Counted from the stretch's first letter, positions 33,208-43,515 are shown. The stretch is 64,000 bases of DNA from DASUSH01 sp963785155 (GCA_963785155.1 CAWAUB010000002.1:1-64000), one strand, 5' to 3'. The notes: a model not told the origin generated them from the sequence alone. Program-made: numbers and translations.

Positions 33208-34761
33208 CTACGCCTCCGCAAGCGTCGGCTGGGGGCCGCTGCCGATCCGCTCGATCGTCGGCGGCGCCCGCAGCCTGGGGACGACGAAGAACGCGGTGAT
33301 CGCGCCGATCGCGGCGACGATTGACGAGAGCATGAGCGTCGTTGCGAACGACGAGTCGAAGATCTCGCGCATTTCCGACAGGGTCTGGTCCTGCTCCTTC
33401 TTGCTGAGCTCGTTGAACTGCTCGACCGAATCACCGCCGGCGAGCAGGTGGCGCACGTGGCCTGCCTCGACCTCGGTCAGGTTCCCCTTCGCCTGTTCGT
33501 GCTCGATCTGACCCTGTTCCAGCGAGCCGAGCAGCGACCCCATCGCCGCCAGCCCGACGGTGGCACCGATCAGGCGCGCGGTGTTGTAAACGCCGGAGAC
33601 CATGCCCCGCTCCTGCTCCTCGGCGCTTGCCATGATCGTCGCGGTCATGGGCGGCAGGGCAACGCCGCTGCCGAGGGCGAACACGATCAGTCCGGGCAGC
33701 AGCCTGTCGTAGGTCGCGCCCTCGGCTCCGAGGCCGACCGCGAAGACCCCGATCGCGGCCATAGCCATGCCGCCGGTGACCACCACCCGGGCGCCGAGCC
33801 AGCCGGTCAATGGGCCGGAGACGAGCGAAGCGAAGAGGCCCGGGATCGTCAACGGCAGGAGCAGCAAGCCCGTTTGGAGCGGGTTGTAGTCAAGGACGTT
33901 CTGGAGGTAGATCGCCAAGAGCACCGAGAGCCCCGAGAGCACGAACGGCACGCAGAACGCGACGAAGTTGCCTCCGACCATCGGCCCGTGCATGACCTTC
34001 GGGTCGACCAGCGGGTCCTTGACCCGGCCTTCGATGAAATACCAGGCGGCGAGCACCAACGCCGCGAAGACAAGGATCGCGACCGTCAACAGCATGCTGT
34101 CAACCGGGGCCTGCACGAGAGCCAGGGTCAACGCGGTCATCCCGATCACGAGCGTCGCCAGCCCGGCCGGGTCGAGCCCCGGCGGTCGCTCCGCTCGGCT
34201 CTCGGGCACGTACGCGATGACGAGTCCGATCAGGACCATCGCGACCGGGACGTTGATGAAGAAGATCCAGCGCCAGCTCGCCACCTCGATCAGGAAGCCG
34301 CCCAGCAGAGCGCCGGCGGAGACGCCGATCGTCCCGACGCCGACCAGGATTCCCATCGCCTTCGCGAGCGAGGTGCCGGAGAAGGCGTCGGTGACCATCG
34401 CTGTGTTGCCCGGCGTCATGATCGCGGCGCCGACGCCCTGCCCGGCCCGTGCGGCGATCAGCATCCCTCCCGAGTCCGAGAGCCCGCCGATCACCGAGCA
34501 GACGATGAAGACGACGACGCCGACCAGGAAGATGCCGCGGCGGCCGATCCTGTCGCCGGCACGCCCCCCGGCGATCGCCAGCGTTCCCATCGTCAGCAGG
34601 TAGGCGTTGACGATCCATTGCTGGGCCGAATCCGTGAGGTTGAGCTCGTTCTGGATCGTCGGCAGCGCGACCCGGATGATCGAAACGTCGATCGTCATCA
34701 TCCCGAGCGCCAGCACGGCGGCTGCGAGCACCCCCCACTGGTGCTTGGTGAACCCCCTCAT
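33208..34761 (-). CDS. MFS exporter, DHA2 (EmrB/QacA) family
   Basis: A 517-residue protein with about 14 membrane segments. Characteristic DHA2 motifs are DVSIIRVALPTIQNEL in helix 1, GRAGDRIGRRGIFLVG (motif A) after helix 2, and ARAGQGVGAAIMTPGNTAM (motif C-like) later. A soluble stretch of about 65 residues (EQGQIEHEQAKGNLTEVEAG region) precedes the last helix. Such pumps export drugs or metabolites with protons. It is the last gene of a leftward run behind a glycosyltransferase (5-nt gap), a phytanoyl-CoA-dioxygenase-like gene and a multicopper oxidase, and may export their product. Confidence 0.92.
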   Translation of the reverse strand: MRGFTKHQWGVLAAAVLALGMMTIDVSIIRVALPTIQNELNLTDSAQQWIVNAYLLTMGTLAIAGGRAGDRIGRRGIFLVGVVVFIVCSVIGGLSDSGGMLIAARAGQGVGAAIMTPGNTAMVTDAFSGTSLAKAMGILVGVGTIGVSAGALLGGFLIEVASWRWIFFINVPVAMVLIGLVIAYVPESRAERPPGLDPAGLATLVIGMTALTLALVQAPVDSMLLTVAILVFAALVLAAWYFIEGRVKDPLVDPKVMHGPMVGGNFVAFCVPFVLSGLSVLLAIYLQNVLDYNPLQTGLLLLPLTIPGLFASLVSGPLTGWLGARVVVTGGMAMAAIGVFAVGLGAEGATYDRLLPGLIVFALGSGVALPPMTATIMASAEEQERGMVSGVYNTARLIGATVGLAAMGSLLGSLEQGQIEHEQAKGNLTEVEAGHVRHLLAGGDSVEQFNELSKKEQDQTLSEMREIFDSSFATTLMLSSIVAAIGAITAFFVVPRLRAPPTIERIGSGPQPTLAEA

Positions 34762-34766
34762 CGGCG

Positions 34767-35774
34767 TCAGTCCCCGCCCAGCTCGCGCCGGTACTCGCTC
34801 AGGTAGTCATCCACCATTCGCCGGTAGTCGAAGTCCCGCAACGCTTTGGCCCGGCAGGCGCTTGGCGAGAGTTCGTGCACGCGCTCGATCGCCTCGGCGA
34901 ACTCCGACTCGCTGCCGCAGACGATCCCGACCTCGTCGTCGATCAGCTCGCGGCAGGCGCCACGGTCGCTTGCGATCACCGGTGTGCCGGAAAGGAGAGC
35001 CTCCGCGATCACGAGGCCAAAGCCCTCCTCGAGCCTGGTGGGGAAGAGGAGCGCCCGCGCCCCGGCAAGCAGCTCTGCCTTGGCGGCCCCGCGAACGTCG
35101 CCGACGTAGCGGGCGCCCGCGTCGCGGCAGAGGCGCGAGACTTCACGGGCGACCCGGCGCTCGCTCGCGGTTCCGGCGACGACGAGTTCGATCCCGCAAC
35201 TGCGCACGAGCCCCAAAGCGACGTCCAGGCCCTTCGCCTGGTGGGTGACTCCGAGCCGCGGTCCCTGCATCCCCGCCATGAAGAGGAAGTAGTCACCCTT
35301 GGTCTCGCTGAAGGAGTAGTCGGCTGGATCGAGCCCGTTGTGGACGAAGCGCTCGCCGCCGAGCCCGCGGGCGAGCGCCGCGGAAACGCAGATCGCCTCC
35401 GGCGGCAGCGAGTGAACTCGGCCGTTCCCGTTGCTCGTCGCCGGGACCACGCCTCCGCCGGCGAAGAGGTCGAGATAGGCGATGGCGGGCCGCTCGGCAT
35501 GCACGGTTACGACCCACGGGCGGCCGTCGACTCGGATGTTGTGCGAGACGTCGAAGCGACCCGGCCGGTTGACGGGCCGCACTCCCTCCGGGAGCGGGAC
35601 CTCGGATCCGGCCGGCAGCAGGTAGTCCACCTCGTGCCCGCGCTCGGCGAGCCCGCGCGCGAGCAGGTCGTGGACGTGACCGGGGGCGTCCGACGGCCGA
35701 CCCCGGACGCCGTGCCCGCAACCCTGCTCGGGAAACGCCGGGTAACGATGGCGTGAGGCGATCAGGACGCGCAT
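34767..35774 (-). CDS. Glycosyltransferase family 4 protein
   Basis: A 335-residue GT-B glycosyltransferase. The N-terminal domain starts MRVLIASRHRYPAFP and has GHVHDLLARGLAERGHEV; the C-terminal domain has the GT4 donor-site block EEGFGLVIAEALLSGTPVIASDRGACRELID near residues 262-292 with the conserved E-x7-E. Donor and acceptor sugars are unknown. The ATG overlaps the stop of the upstream dioxygenase gene by 4 nt, so translation is coupled. No membrane segment. Confidence 0.9.
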   Translation of the reverse strand: MRVLIASRHRYPAFPEQGCGHGVRGRPSDAPGHVHDLLARGLAERGHEVDYLLPAGSEVPLPEGVRPVNRPGRFDVSHNIRVDGRPWVVTVHAERPAIAYLDLFAGGGVVPATSNGNGRVHSLPPEAICVSAALARGLGGERFVHNGLDPADYSFSETKGDYFLFMAGMQGPRLGVTHQAKGLDVALGLVRSCGIELVVAGTASERRVAREVSRLCRDAGARYVGDVRGAAKAELLAGARALLFPTRLEEGFGLVIAEALLSGTPVIASDRGACRELIDDEVGIVCGSESEFAEAIERVHELSPSACRAKALRDFDYRRMVDDYLSEYRRELGGD

Positions 35775-36577
35775 CACGCTGGCAGCCTGTGCAATTCCTT
35801 CCAGAAGGCCGTGTGGGCGGCGAACGCGGCGTCGAAGTCGTCATTGGTCGGCGGCTCGGCAAGCTCGTAGTTGCCGTAGTCGTCGCGACCGCGGGCGAGC
35901 ACGACGGGATGATGCTGCTGCTCCTGGCTCACCTCCGGGCTCGCATAGCGAATCGCGAAGCCGCAGCGGGGAATGTCGGAAGGATTCGGATTCGAGCCGT
36001 GGACGACGTCCGCGTGGTGGAGCGACATCTCTCCTGGAGCAAGGACGAAATCGACGGCCAGCGACTCGTCGACGCCGTCCGCGACCGTGAGCCCGGTGAC
36101 CGCCAGCATGTTGTCGCGATGCGGCCGGGCCTCGTGATCGAGGCGCTCCCGGTGGCTCTGCGGGATCGCGCGCATGCAGCCGTTCTCAGCCGTGCTCGGC
36201 GAGAGCGCGACCCACGCCGAAACAAGTCGGGGTTCGTCGAGCCGCCAGTTGTGGGCGTCCTGGTGCCAGGAGACGAACGCGCTGTCCCGCGCGGGCTTAT
36301 GGAAGAGGGTGGCGCTGTGGACGAGGATGTCCGGCCCGATCAGATCCTCGACGTGGTCGAGGATCGCGGGTTCGGTGACCAGCTCGTAGGCCCAGGGGAA
36401 GTGGAGATGGGCGCCCCCGGCCTGTGGAGCCGGCGCCGGTCCGCCGAGCAGCGGAGCGAGCCGCTCGTAGTGGCTGCGGTAGCCGGCCACCTCACCACCC
36501 GTGAGGACCCTGAACGGGAATAGAAACCCGTCGCGTTCGTAGCGGAGTTGTTCGTCGGCGGTGAGGGGCCCGCTCAA
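35774..36577 (-). CDS. Phytanoyl-CoA dioxygenase (PhyH) family protein
   Basis: A 267-residue Fe(II)/2-oxoglutarate-dependent oxygenase. The iron ligands are in SWHQDAHNW (His-x-Asp, near residue 127) and HHADVVHGSNPNPSD (distal His), and AFIRY/FAIRYAS carries the 2-oxoglutarate-binding Arg. VSAWVALSPSTAENGCMRAIPQSH is the family core block. Members hydroxylate lipids or secondary metabolites. The chosen start is a TTG at 36577 that overlaps the multicopper oxidase stop (TTGA). The longer open frame upstream is part of that oxidase in a shifted frame. Confidence 0.88.
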   Translation of the reverse strand: MSGPLTADEQLRYERDGFLFPFRVLTGGEVAGYRSHYERLAPLLGGPAPAPQAGGAHLHFPWAYELVTEPAILDHVEDLIGPDILVHSATLFHKPARDSAFVSWHQDAHNWRLDEPRLVSAWVALSPSTAENGCMRAIPQSHRERLDHEARPHRDNMLAVTGLTVADGVDESLAVDFVLAPGEMSLHHADVVHGSNPNPSDIPRCGFAIRYASPEVSQEQQHHPVVLARGRDDYGNYELAEPPTNDDFDAAFAAHTAFWKELHRLPA

Positions 36578-38226
36578 GTGTCCAGGTTCTTCTTCACCTG
36601 GACCACGGCCATCATCCCGTTGTCCTCGTGGCCGAGGACGTGGCAGTGGAAGACGAACTTCCCGGCGAACTGGGTCGGGTGGTAGCGCATCGTCACGCTG
36701 CCGCCGGGCTGGATCGAGACGTTGTCGTTGAACTCGATCCCCGGCACCGGCTCGCCGTTCACCTCCATCAGCTGGAAGTCGTTGATGTGGATGTGGAAGG
36801 TGTGCCAGAAGCTGGTCGTGTTGCGGATCGTCCACTCCGCCGTCTTGTCCAGCTCCATCGTCTCCATCACGTCCTGCGGGTCGTCGTTGAACTGCTCGCC
36901 GTTGATGAAGAAGTTCGGCGGCTGCTGGGTGTAGACGATCTCGTGGTGCGTGTTGATCTTGTCGTCGGAGAGGTCGGGCTGCTGGTCGGGGAGGCGGCGC
37001 GGGGGCTGCCTCGGGTTGACCTCGGGCCCGCTCGAGTTGAGGGTCGCGAGATCCTGGCCGCGGGACCACCGCGCCGAACGGCTCGAACGGGAGGTTGAGA
37101 AGTCTCGTGGTCCCCTCGGGCCCACCCTCGACGAGGATTTCCCGCCGCGACAGCGGGCCGACCAGGAGGCCCTCCTGGTTCGAGATCCGGCGCAGGTAGT
37201 TGCCGTCGGTAGCGATCACCTGGAACGGCTGGCCCTCGAGCTGGAGGTTGAGGAACGAGCTGGCGGAGGAGTTGTAGACGCGCCAGCGCTGGAGCTCCCC
37301 GGGCTGGATCGGGATTTCGGGGTTGAGCGCTCCGTTCACGAACCACTCCGAGCCGGCCGGCACGAACGGTCCGGTCGGGCCGGGCTTGATCGTCTGGCCG
37401 TCGCCGAGTGCCGTGTTCGTCAGGACGAGGTCCGCGGGTCGGGATATTGCGCCAGATCCGGGCGCCGTCGACGCCGCCCTTGATCCACATTCCGCCGATC
37501 ATCCCGCCGGCCGTCTGGATGTTCGTCTGACCGTGCAGGTGGGGGTGGTAGGTGTAGGCCCCGGGCGGGTGGTCGCGCGGAATCTTGTACTGGTACTGGA
37601 AGTTGTCGCCGGGCTCGATGACGACGAAGATGTTGTCGCTCGGGCGCCGTGGGGAGACGTGGAAGCCGTGCGTGTGGAGGTTCGTCTCGCCGGGGTGGTT
37701 CCCGGTGTAATTCGCGGCCTCCAGCGCGTTGCGGACATTGACGCGCACCAGGTCGCCGGGGCAGAAGACGAGCAGCGGGCCCGGGTACTTGCCGTTGTAG
37801 ACGGAGGAGACGTAGCGCTGGCCGTTGATCTCCGCCGGCACCTCCTCGGCCCGCAGCTGCACATCGAGCCTGCCGTTCCTGCTCCTGCGGTACTGCGGCG
37901 TCGGGGAACTCGTCCTGGATCAGCGGCGCCGACGGCCTCGGGCAGATGCTCTTGTCCTTGAATCCAGTCGCATCCCCAGAGATCCCGGTGTCATTGCCGT
38001 TGCTCCCGCCGCCGGTTCCACCACCACCGCCACTCCCGTGGTGGCCATCGGTCCCGGCGACGGCGTCCTCGCTCGTGAACAGCTCGTGGAGCGGCTGGTG
38101 GGGAACGACCTGGTGCAGCACCGGCAGGGAGATCGCGAACACGAGCGCACCGGCGAGAAGCCAGCCCCGGCGGGGCCTTCCCAGGCGTCGCGATCTTGAA
38201 CCGGTGCTGATTTGCCGAATATACAC
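36574..38226 (-). CDS. Multicopper oxidase (three frame slips)
   Basis: All four copper motifs are present, spread over frames: TNLHTHGFHVS, YTYHPHLHGQTN, WHTFHIHINDFQ and FHCHVLGHEDNGMM, in the order of a three-domain laccase/CumA-type oxidase. A membrane anchor or signal (WLLAGALVFAISLPVL) and a Gly/Ser-rich linker precede the first domain, so the enzyme acts outside the membrane. Frame changes occur near 37870, 37440 and 37080, each in a G/C run, with no loss of conserved sequence. Multicopper oxidases oxidise phenols or metals with O2. Start is GTG 38226; a few alternatives exist. It heads the run to the dioxygenase, glycosyltransferase and exporter. Confidence 0.85.
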
Positions 38227-38253
38227 TCACCACCCGAGCCTGAAAGGAAAGGC

Positions 38254-38505
38254 ATGCCAGACGAGGCCGAGATCGAGATCGAGGTCAGGGAGAGCGGGCC
38301 GTACAGGATCAGAGGACCGATCGAGTTGCTGCGGCTGGTCGACGCCGACGGCAACGAGTACGACCTCGACCGAAAGCTCGTCCGCGATCACGGCGACGTT
38401 CCCTTCATAGCCCTCTGCCGATGCGGGGGCTCCAGCCACAAACCCTTCTGCGATGGAACGCACAAGCGAAACGGCTTTTCGGCGACCGAGAAGGCTTCGG
38501 ACTAG
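38254..38505 (+). CDS. CDGSH iron-sulfur domain protein
   Basis: An 83-residue protein. The C-terminal motif ALCRCGGSSHKPFCDGTHKRNGF is the CDGSH signature with three Cys and one His that bind a 2Fe-2S cluster, at about residues 50-72. The N-terminal part is a beta extension (EIEIEVRESGPYRIRGPIEL) as in bacterial CDGSH proteins. A gaaagg ribosome-binding site precedes the ATG. The role is likely redox or cluster transfer. The next gene starts inside its 3' end. Confidence 0.92.
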   Translation: MPDEAEIEIEVRESGPYRIRGPIELLRLVDADGNEYDLDRKLVRDHGDVPFIALCRCGGSSHKPFCDGTHKRNGFSATEKASD

Positions 38506-40725
38506 CGCCGCGGCGGTTTTCGCCGCCCTCGCGCTGAGCGCTCCTGCCGCCGCGCACGAGGGCGGCGCTGCCGACCCCGGGCGAGGTCCCGAATCGGGTC
38601 GAGGCGGCCCTCGGCGACGACGTGAGCGTGACGCCGAACGGCCTCTACGCGGTCGAGACCGAGTCCGGCGAGCAGCTCACGACCCACGGCCCCGACTTCC
38701 GCGGCGACTTCGAGGACCCGGTCGCCAACCACGGCAGCGGGCTTGGCCCGGGCGATCCCGAACGGGCGCCCGTCTGCGCCGCGAACCCGGACACCGACCG
38801 CCACCAGGAGGTCCTCTACGGGTACTGGGACCCGCCCGGCGCGCCTGGATCCGCCAACCGGATCGCCGACGTCCGCGAGTCGATTCGCGCGGCCGTTCGG
38901 AGGATGAACGCCGTACTGAACCTCGAGGCGCAGGCGAGCTCTGGCGGCACGATCGGCGCGGACTACATCGTCCGCTGCGATGCGACCGAGATCCGCGTTA
39001 CGGCCTTCCCGGTGACGGCGACCGCGTCGGGCAATGACCGGGCCACGTTCAACGAGGTCGTGGCCGGCGCCGAGGCGGCGGGCTTCAACAGCAACCTCCT
39101 CGATTATTCGATCTTCTACGACGGCGACGGCCCGGCTGGCGTCTGCGGGACCGGGACCTACTACCGGAACGACTCGCAGGCCCTGACGAACCCGAACAAC
39201 AACCCCGGCGGCGCGACCGAGGGCGGCTACGCCGTCAGCTACGACGGCTGCTGGTACGGCTCGGTGCCGATGCACGAGGCAGGCCACAACCAGGGCGCGG
39301 TCCAGCGCTTCGCGCCGTTCTCGACCGGCCTCGGCGCGCATTGCTACGACGAGAACGACGTCATGTGTTACTCGCCTGACGGCGGCGACCAGCACCAGCA
39401 GGGCACCGAGCTCCTCTGCAACGACTACCTGCACTACGACTGCGGGTGGAACACCTACTTCGACGCCCAGCCCGAGACCGTGCCTGAGGTGGAGTGGCTG
39501 GCAACGCACTGGAACCTCGGTTCGCCGAACAACCTCTTCGTCGCCTTCGCCCCGCCGAGCGGGAACACCTCGCCCTCGGCGTCGTTCACGTTCTCGTGCA
39601 CTGGCCTCAGCTGCAATTTCACCGACACCTCGACCGACGACGACGGCAGCATCGCCTCCCGCGCCTGGGATTTCGACGATGGCGGCTCGTCGACCGCGAC
39701 GAACCCCAGCCACCCCTTCCCCTCCCCCGACACCTACGACGTCAACCTGACGGTGACCGACAACGACGGCGACGAGACCTCCCTGACGCGGCCCGTGACC
39801 GTCCCGGCCGCGGCTCCTCCCGCCAACGACGACTTCGCCTCGCCGTCACCGCTGAGCGGAACGAGCGCGTCGGCGAGCGGCACGAACGCCGGCGCCACGA
39901 AGCAGCCGGGTGAGCCGAACCACGTGCTCACCTCCGGCGGCGACGGCGGTGCCTCCGTCTGGTACCGGTGGACGGCGCCGACTGACGGCACGGTCTCGGT
40001 CGACACCTGCGCCAGCAACTTCGACACTCTCCTGGCCGTCTACAAGTCGAACGACGACATCACGGCGCAGCCGCGGATCGGCGACAACGACGACTCCGCG
40101 GGGCCCGGATGTTCCGGAACACGGCGCAGCGAGTTGACGTTCGCCGCCGAGGCGGGGACCACCTACCGGATCGCGGTCGACGGCTACGACTCGCCGACGA
40201 CCGGGCCCGACGATCCGGCGACCGGCAACGTCGCGCTGACCCTCGCCTACGTAGTGCCGGCCGCTCCCCCCGCGACCCAGGACCCGGCGCCGACCGGAGG
40301 AAGCACGATCGTGCCCCCCGGCGGCGGCGCGACCGACCCCGCGACCCCGCTCAACTTCCCCGCCAAGGTCGCTGCGCAAGAAGGTGCCGGTCGCGGAGAC
40401 GGCCGGCCCGCCGGGCAGCGTCCACAACTACACGGTCGCCGTGCCCCGCCGGACGCGGAGCCTCCGGGTCACCCTTGACGGCGCGAACTGCAATCCGGTC
40501 GCCGACGGCTGCAACCCCGACCTCGCGCTCTACGTGGGCGACGACCCGGACCCGGACGACGCCCGCATCGCCTGTACGCCTGACAAGCGGACGATCGACG
40601 AATCCTGCTCGTTCCGGCGCCCGGCCAAGGGCAAGTGGTTCGCGTCGGTGGAGAGCGTCAGGGGTTCCGCGGACACGCCCTTCACCATCGAGGCGACCTA
40701 CTCGAAACGCCGTCGCGGTCGGTAG
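38453..40725 (+). CDS. Secreted metzincin-like metalloprotease with PKD domain (two frame slips)
   Basis: The signal peptide (TSAAAVFAALALSAPAAA) is in one frame, the mature protein in the next after a slip near 38575, and the last 110 residues in a third after a slip near 40370. The protease part has MHEAGHNQGAVQRFAP, a HExxHxxG metzincin motif near residue 274 with Gln where the third His/Asp ligand is usual, then DVMCYSPDGGD, which resembles a Met-turn. A PKD domain follows (SASFTFSCTGLSCNFTDTST to LTVTDNDGDE), then a beta domain (PANDDFASPSPL, WYRWTAPTDGTVSVDTC) resembling bacterial pre-peptidase domains. Start ATG 38453 overlaps the CDGSH gene. It is paralogous to the next gene. Confidence 0.82.
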
Positions 40726-40836
40726 TTAGCCGCGTCACTCCATCCGATCGGCTGTCCGAACGGCTGATCGAAACACCGCGCAGCCTCATCCGGGCGGCCG
40801 ATCCTGCGCCTCTCAGGCGTGGCCGAGGCATGTCGT

Positions 40837-42222
40837 ATGGAGGATCAGCGACATCGCAGGCGCGCTTCGCGTGCCGCCATGCTCGGCGTCCTGGCCGCGA
40901 TCGCGTGCCTGGGCACTGCTGTTCCCGCCACGGCGCACCAGGGCCATCTGGCCGGCTCGGCGGGGATCGCCGAGGAAATCGGCAACCACGCCGAGCCCGC
41001 GCGCGAGGGGCTCTTCCGGGTTCGCGTCGGAGGGGGCGAGAGCATGCTCACCCACGGTCTCGATCCGGCCCCTGAAGCCGGCAAGCGCATCGCGGGCGGA
41101 GTCTTCGCGCCCGGCGCCGCCGAACGGGCGCCGGTCTGCGCCGAGGACTACCACCAGCATGTTCTTGTCGCGCACCTGGCAACCGCCCCCGACCGGGCCG
41201 CCGACGTCGCCGAGAGCGTTCGCGGGGCGATCCGCCGGATGAACTGGGTGCTGAACCAGGACGCGCTCGAGAACGGTGGGGTAACCGCGGATTACAAGGT
41301 CCTCTGCGATCCCGCGGGCCAGATCCGGGTCGATTCCTTCGCATCCCCGACGCCGGAATTCGAGGACGTCATCCGGTCCGCGAAGGCGGCGGGCTTCGAC
41401 CGGCCCAATGCCGACTACACGATCTTCTTCGACTCGCTCGGGCCCGGCGGCGGCTGCGGCATCGGCAGCTTCCGCGGGGACGAGAGCCTGAGCGCCTCGA
41501 ACAAGAGCAACACCGGCGGTGGCTACGCGGTCTCCTACCAGCCGTGCTGGTTCGGGACGACGCCGATGCACGAGAACGCGCACAACCAGGGCGCGGTCCA
41601 GTACAGCGCGCCACAGGGGACCGGCACCGGCGGCCATTGCGCACAGGGATACGACGTCCTCTGCTACGCGCCGGACGGCGGCGATCGCAACCAGGCCGGG
41701 CTGACCATCTCCTGCACGGATCGCCCGCACTTCGACTGCGGCGGCGACGACTACTTCGACCCGGCGCCGGAGCCCGGCGAGTACCTCGAAGGGCACTGGA
41801 ACCTCGGCTCACCGCTCAATCGCTTCATCGCGTTCGGCGGCGGGCAGGACTCGTCCGGCGATCAGTACGAGCCGAGCGTGACGTCCTGCGGAGGCTGCGT
41901 CGATCGGCTCCGCCTGGGCGCGAGAGTTCGCGGTCTCGCCGGCGGCGAGGAGATGAAGGTCTACCGCCTACGGGTCCCGCGAGGCAGCCGCGCGTTGCGG
42001 GTGACCATGGCCGGCTCAGGAAGTGCGGCCCTCTATCTACGCCGCGGCGTGGCACCCGAGCACGACACCTGGGACTGCGTGTCGAGGCGCGCGGGCGCGA
42101 GCCAGCGCTGCGGCATCGCCAGGCCGAGCCCCGGCGCGTGGTTCGTCGGGATCGGCGGCCGGGGAGGCATGACCGGCGCGCAGCCCGTCGAGTTCGAACT
42201 CCGCGCCGACGCGACCCGCTAG
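40837..42222 (+). CDS. Secreted metzincin-like metalloprotease
   Basis: A 461-residue protein with a signal peptide (MLGVLAAIACLGTAVPATA after a basic start). The zinc motif is MHENAHNQGAVQYSAP near residue 245, again with Gln at the third-ligand position, followed by HCAQGYDVLCYAPDGGDRNQ. Cys pairs throughout suggest disulfides. The end is a beta domain (KVYRLRVPRGSRALRVTMAG) like the last domain of the preceding paralogue, but there is no PKD domain. ATG 40837 is chosen over an upstream GTG. Shared blocks APVCAE, AIRRMN, DYTIFFD/DYSIFYD and GHWNLGSPLN confirm tandem duplication. Confidence 0.85.
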   Translation: MEDQRHRRRASRAAMLGVLAAIACLGTAVPATAHQGHLAGSAGIAEEIGNHAEPAREGLFRVRVGGGESMLTHGLDPAPEAGKRIAGGVFAPGAAERAPVCAEDYHQHVLVAHLATAPDRAADVAESVRGAIRRMNWVLNQDALENGGVTADYKVLCDPAGQIRVDSFASPTPEFEDVIRSAKAAGFDRPNADYTIFFDSLGPGGGCGIGSFRGDESLSASNKSNTGGGYAVSYQPCWFGTTPMHENAHNQGAVQYSAPQGTGTGGHCAQGYDVLCYAPDGGDRNQAGLTISCTDRPHFDCGGDDYFDPAPEPGEYLEGHWNLGSPLNRFIAFGGGQDSSGDQYEPSVTSCGGCVDRLRLGARVRGLAGGEEMKVYRLRVPRGSRALRVTMAGSGSAALYLRRGVAPEHDTWDCVSRRAGASQRCGIARPSPGAWFVGIGGRGGMTGAQPVEFELRADATR

Positions 42223-42238
42223 CCCGAACTCGACCCGG

Positions 42239-42244
42239 TAGCGT
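42239..42244 (+). promoter_or_regulatory. TAGCGT -10 box before flavin monooxygenase gene
   Basis: TAGCGT ends 9 nt before the ATG at 42254 without any ribosome-binding site, again the leaderless pattern. Confidence 0.5.
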
Positions 42245-42253
42245 GCCGGTCGC

Positions 42254-43507
42254 ATGAAGGTGATCGTCTGCGGCGGCGGGATCAGCGGGCTTGCATTGGC
42301 CCTCTCGCTGAACGCCGCGGAGATCGATGTCGAGGTGTTCGAGGCGTCTCCCCGGGTCGAGGAGCTCGGGGTCGGGATCAACGTGCTGCCACACGCGGTG
42401 CGCGAGCTCACCGAGCTCGGGCTCGCCGACGAGGTGGCGAAGGAAGGGCTCGCGGTCAGCGAGCTCGCCATGTTCAACAGGCACGGCCAGAGGATCTGGA
42501 GCGAGCCGTCGGGACTCGCGGATGGCTACAACTGGCCGCAGTACTCGATCAACCGCGGTCGCCTGCTCGGCGTGCTCTACCGGGCCTGCCTGGACCGGCT
42601 GGGAAGCGATCGGGTGCACACCGGCCGCGAAGGCGTGAAGCATTCGCAGGAGGAGGGGAGCGCCTCCCTGCATTTCGCCGACGGCACGAGCGCGGAGGGC
42701 GACGTCCTCGTCGGCGCCGACGGCCTGGGCTCCGTGATCAGGTCGCAGCTCTATCCGGACGAGGGAGCACCGCTTTGGAACGGCGTGACGATGTTCCGTG
42801 GGATCGCCTTGGCGGAGCCTCCGCTTACGGGCAGGTCGATGGCCCTGATCGGGCGCAGCGGCTGGCGGGCCGTCATCTACCCGATCTCCGAGCGCGGAGC
42901 GGACGGGCGCGCGCAGGTGAACCTGGTCCTCGACGCGAAGCTCGGCGAGGCAAGGGCGATGCCTCGCCACGACTGGAAGCACGAGGTCGATCGCGACGAG
43001 GTCCGCGAGCTCTACGCCGAGATGCGCTTTGACTGGGTCGACCTGCCGGCGCTCATCGACGCCACCGAGCAGTGGTGGCAGTACCCCATGGTGGACCGCG
43101 ATCCGCTGCCCCGGTGGACATTCGGCCGGGTGACGCTGATCGGGGACGCCGCTCACCCGATGTACCCGGTGGGCTCGAACGGCGCCTCGCAGGCGATCGT
43201 CGACGCGCGCACGCTCGCCCATGCGCTGGCCGTCGAACCGGAGGTCGAGCCTGCCCTCCAGTCCTACGAGGCGGATCGCCGGCCGGTCACGGCGGCCGTC
43301 GTGGCGGCGAACCGCGATCTCGCCGCCGTCAAGTGCATGGAGCTGGCCGAGGAGCGGGCGCCCGACGGCTTCACGAACATCGAGGACGTCTTCGCACCCG
43401 GCGAGCTCGAGGGACTGGCCGGCGCGTTCAAGCGGATCGCCGGGTTCGATCCGGCGGAGCTGAACCAGCGCCCGTCGCTCAGCGCCGTTCGCCCGGCGGA
43501 CACCTGA
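42254..43507 (+). CDS. FAD-dependent aromatic-ring monooxygenase (PHBH-like group A)
   Basis: A 417-residue flavoprotein. The FAD-binding motif VIVCGGGISGLALAL is at the N terminus; GADGLGSVIRSQL is the DG motif near residue 160, and LIGDAAHPMYPVGSNGASQAI the GD motif near 298. This arrangement matches salicylate-hydroxylase-like and related monooxygenases, which use NAD(P)H and O2 to hydroxylate aromatic rings. Substrate unknown. An aldo/keto reductase follows after 8 nt, so they may act in one pathway. Confidence 0.9.
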   Translation: MKVIVCGGGISGLALALSLNAAEIDVEVFEASPRVEELGVGINVLPHAVRELTELGLADEVAKEGLAVSELAMFNRHGQRIWSEPSGLADGYNWPQYSINRGRLLGVLYRACLDRLGSDRVHTGREGVKHSQEEGSASLHFADGTSAEGDVLVGADGLGSVIRSQLYPDEGAPLWNGVTMFRGIALAEPPLTGRSMALIGRSGWRAVIYPISERGADGRAQVNLVLDAKLGEARAMPRHDWKHEVDRDEVRELYAEMRFDWVDLPALIDATEQWWQYPMVDRDPLPRWTFGRVTLIGDAAHPMYPVGSNGASQAIVDARTLAHALAVEPEVEPALQSYEADRRPVTAAVVAANRDLAAVKCMELAEERAPDGFTNIEDVFAPGELEGLAGAFKRIAGFDPAELNQRPSLSAVRPADT

Positions 43508-43515
43508 TCGCCGGG

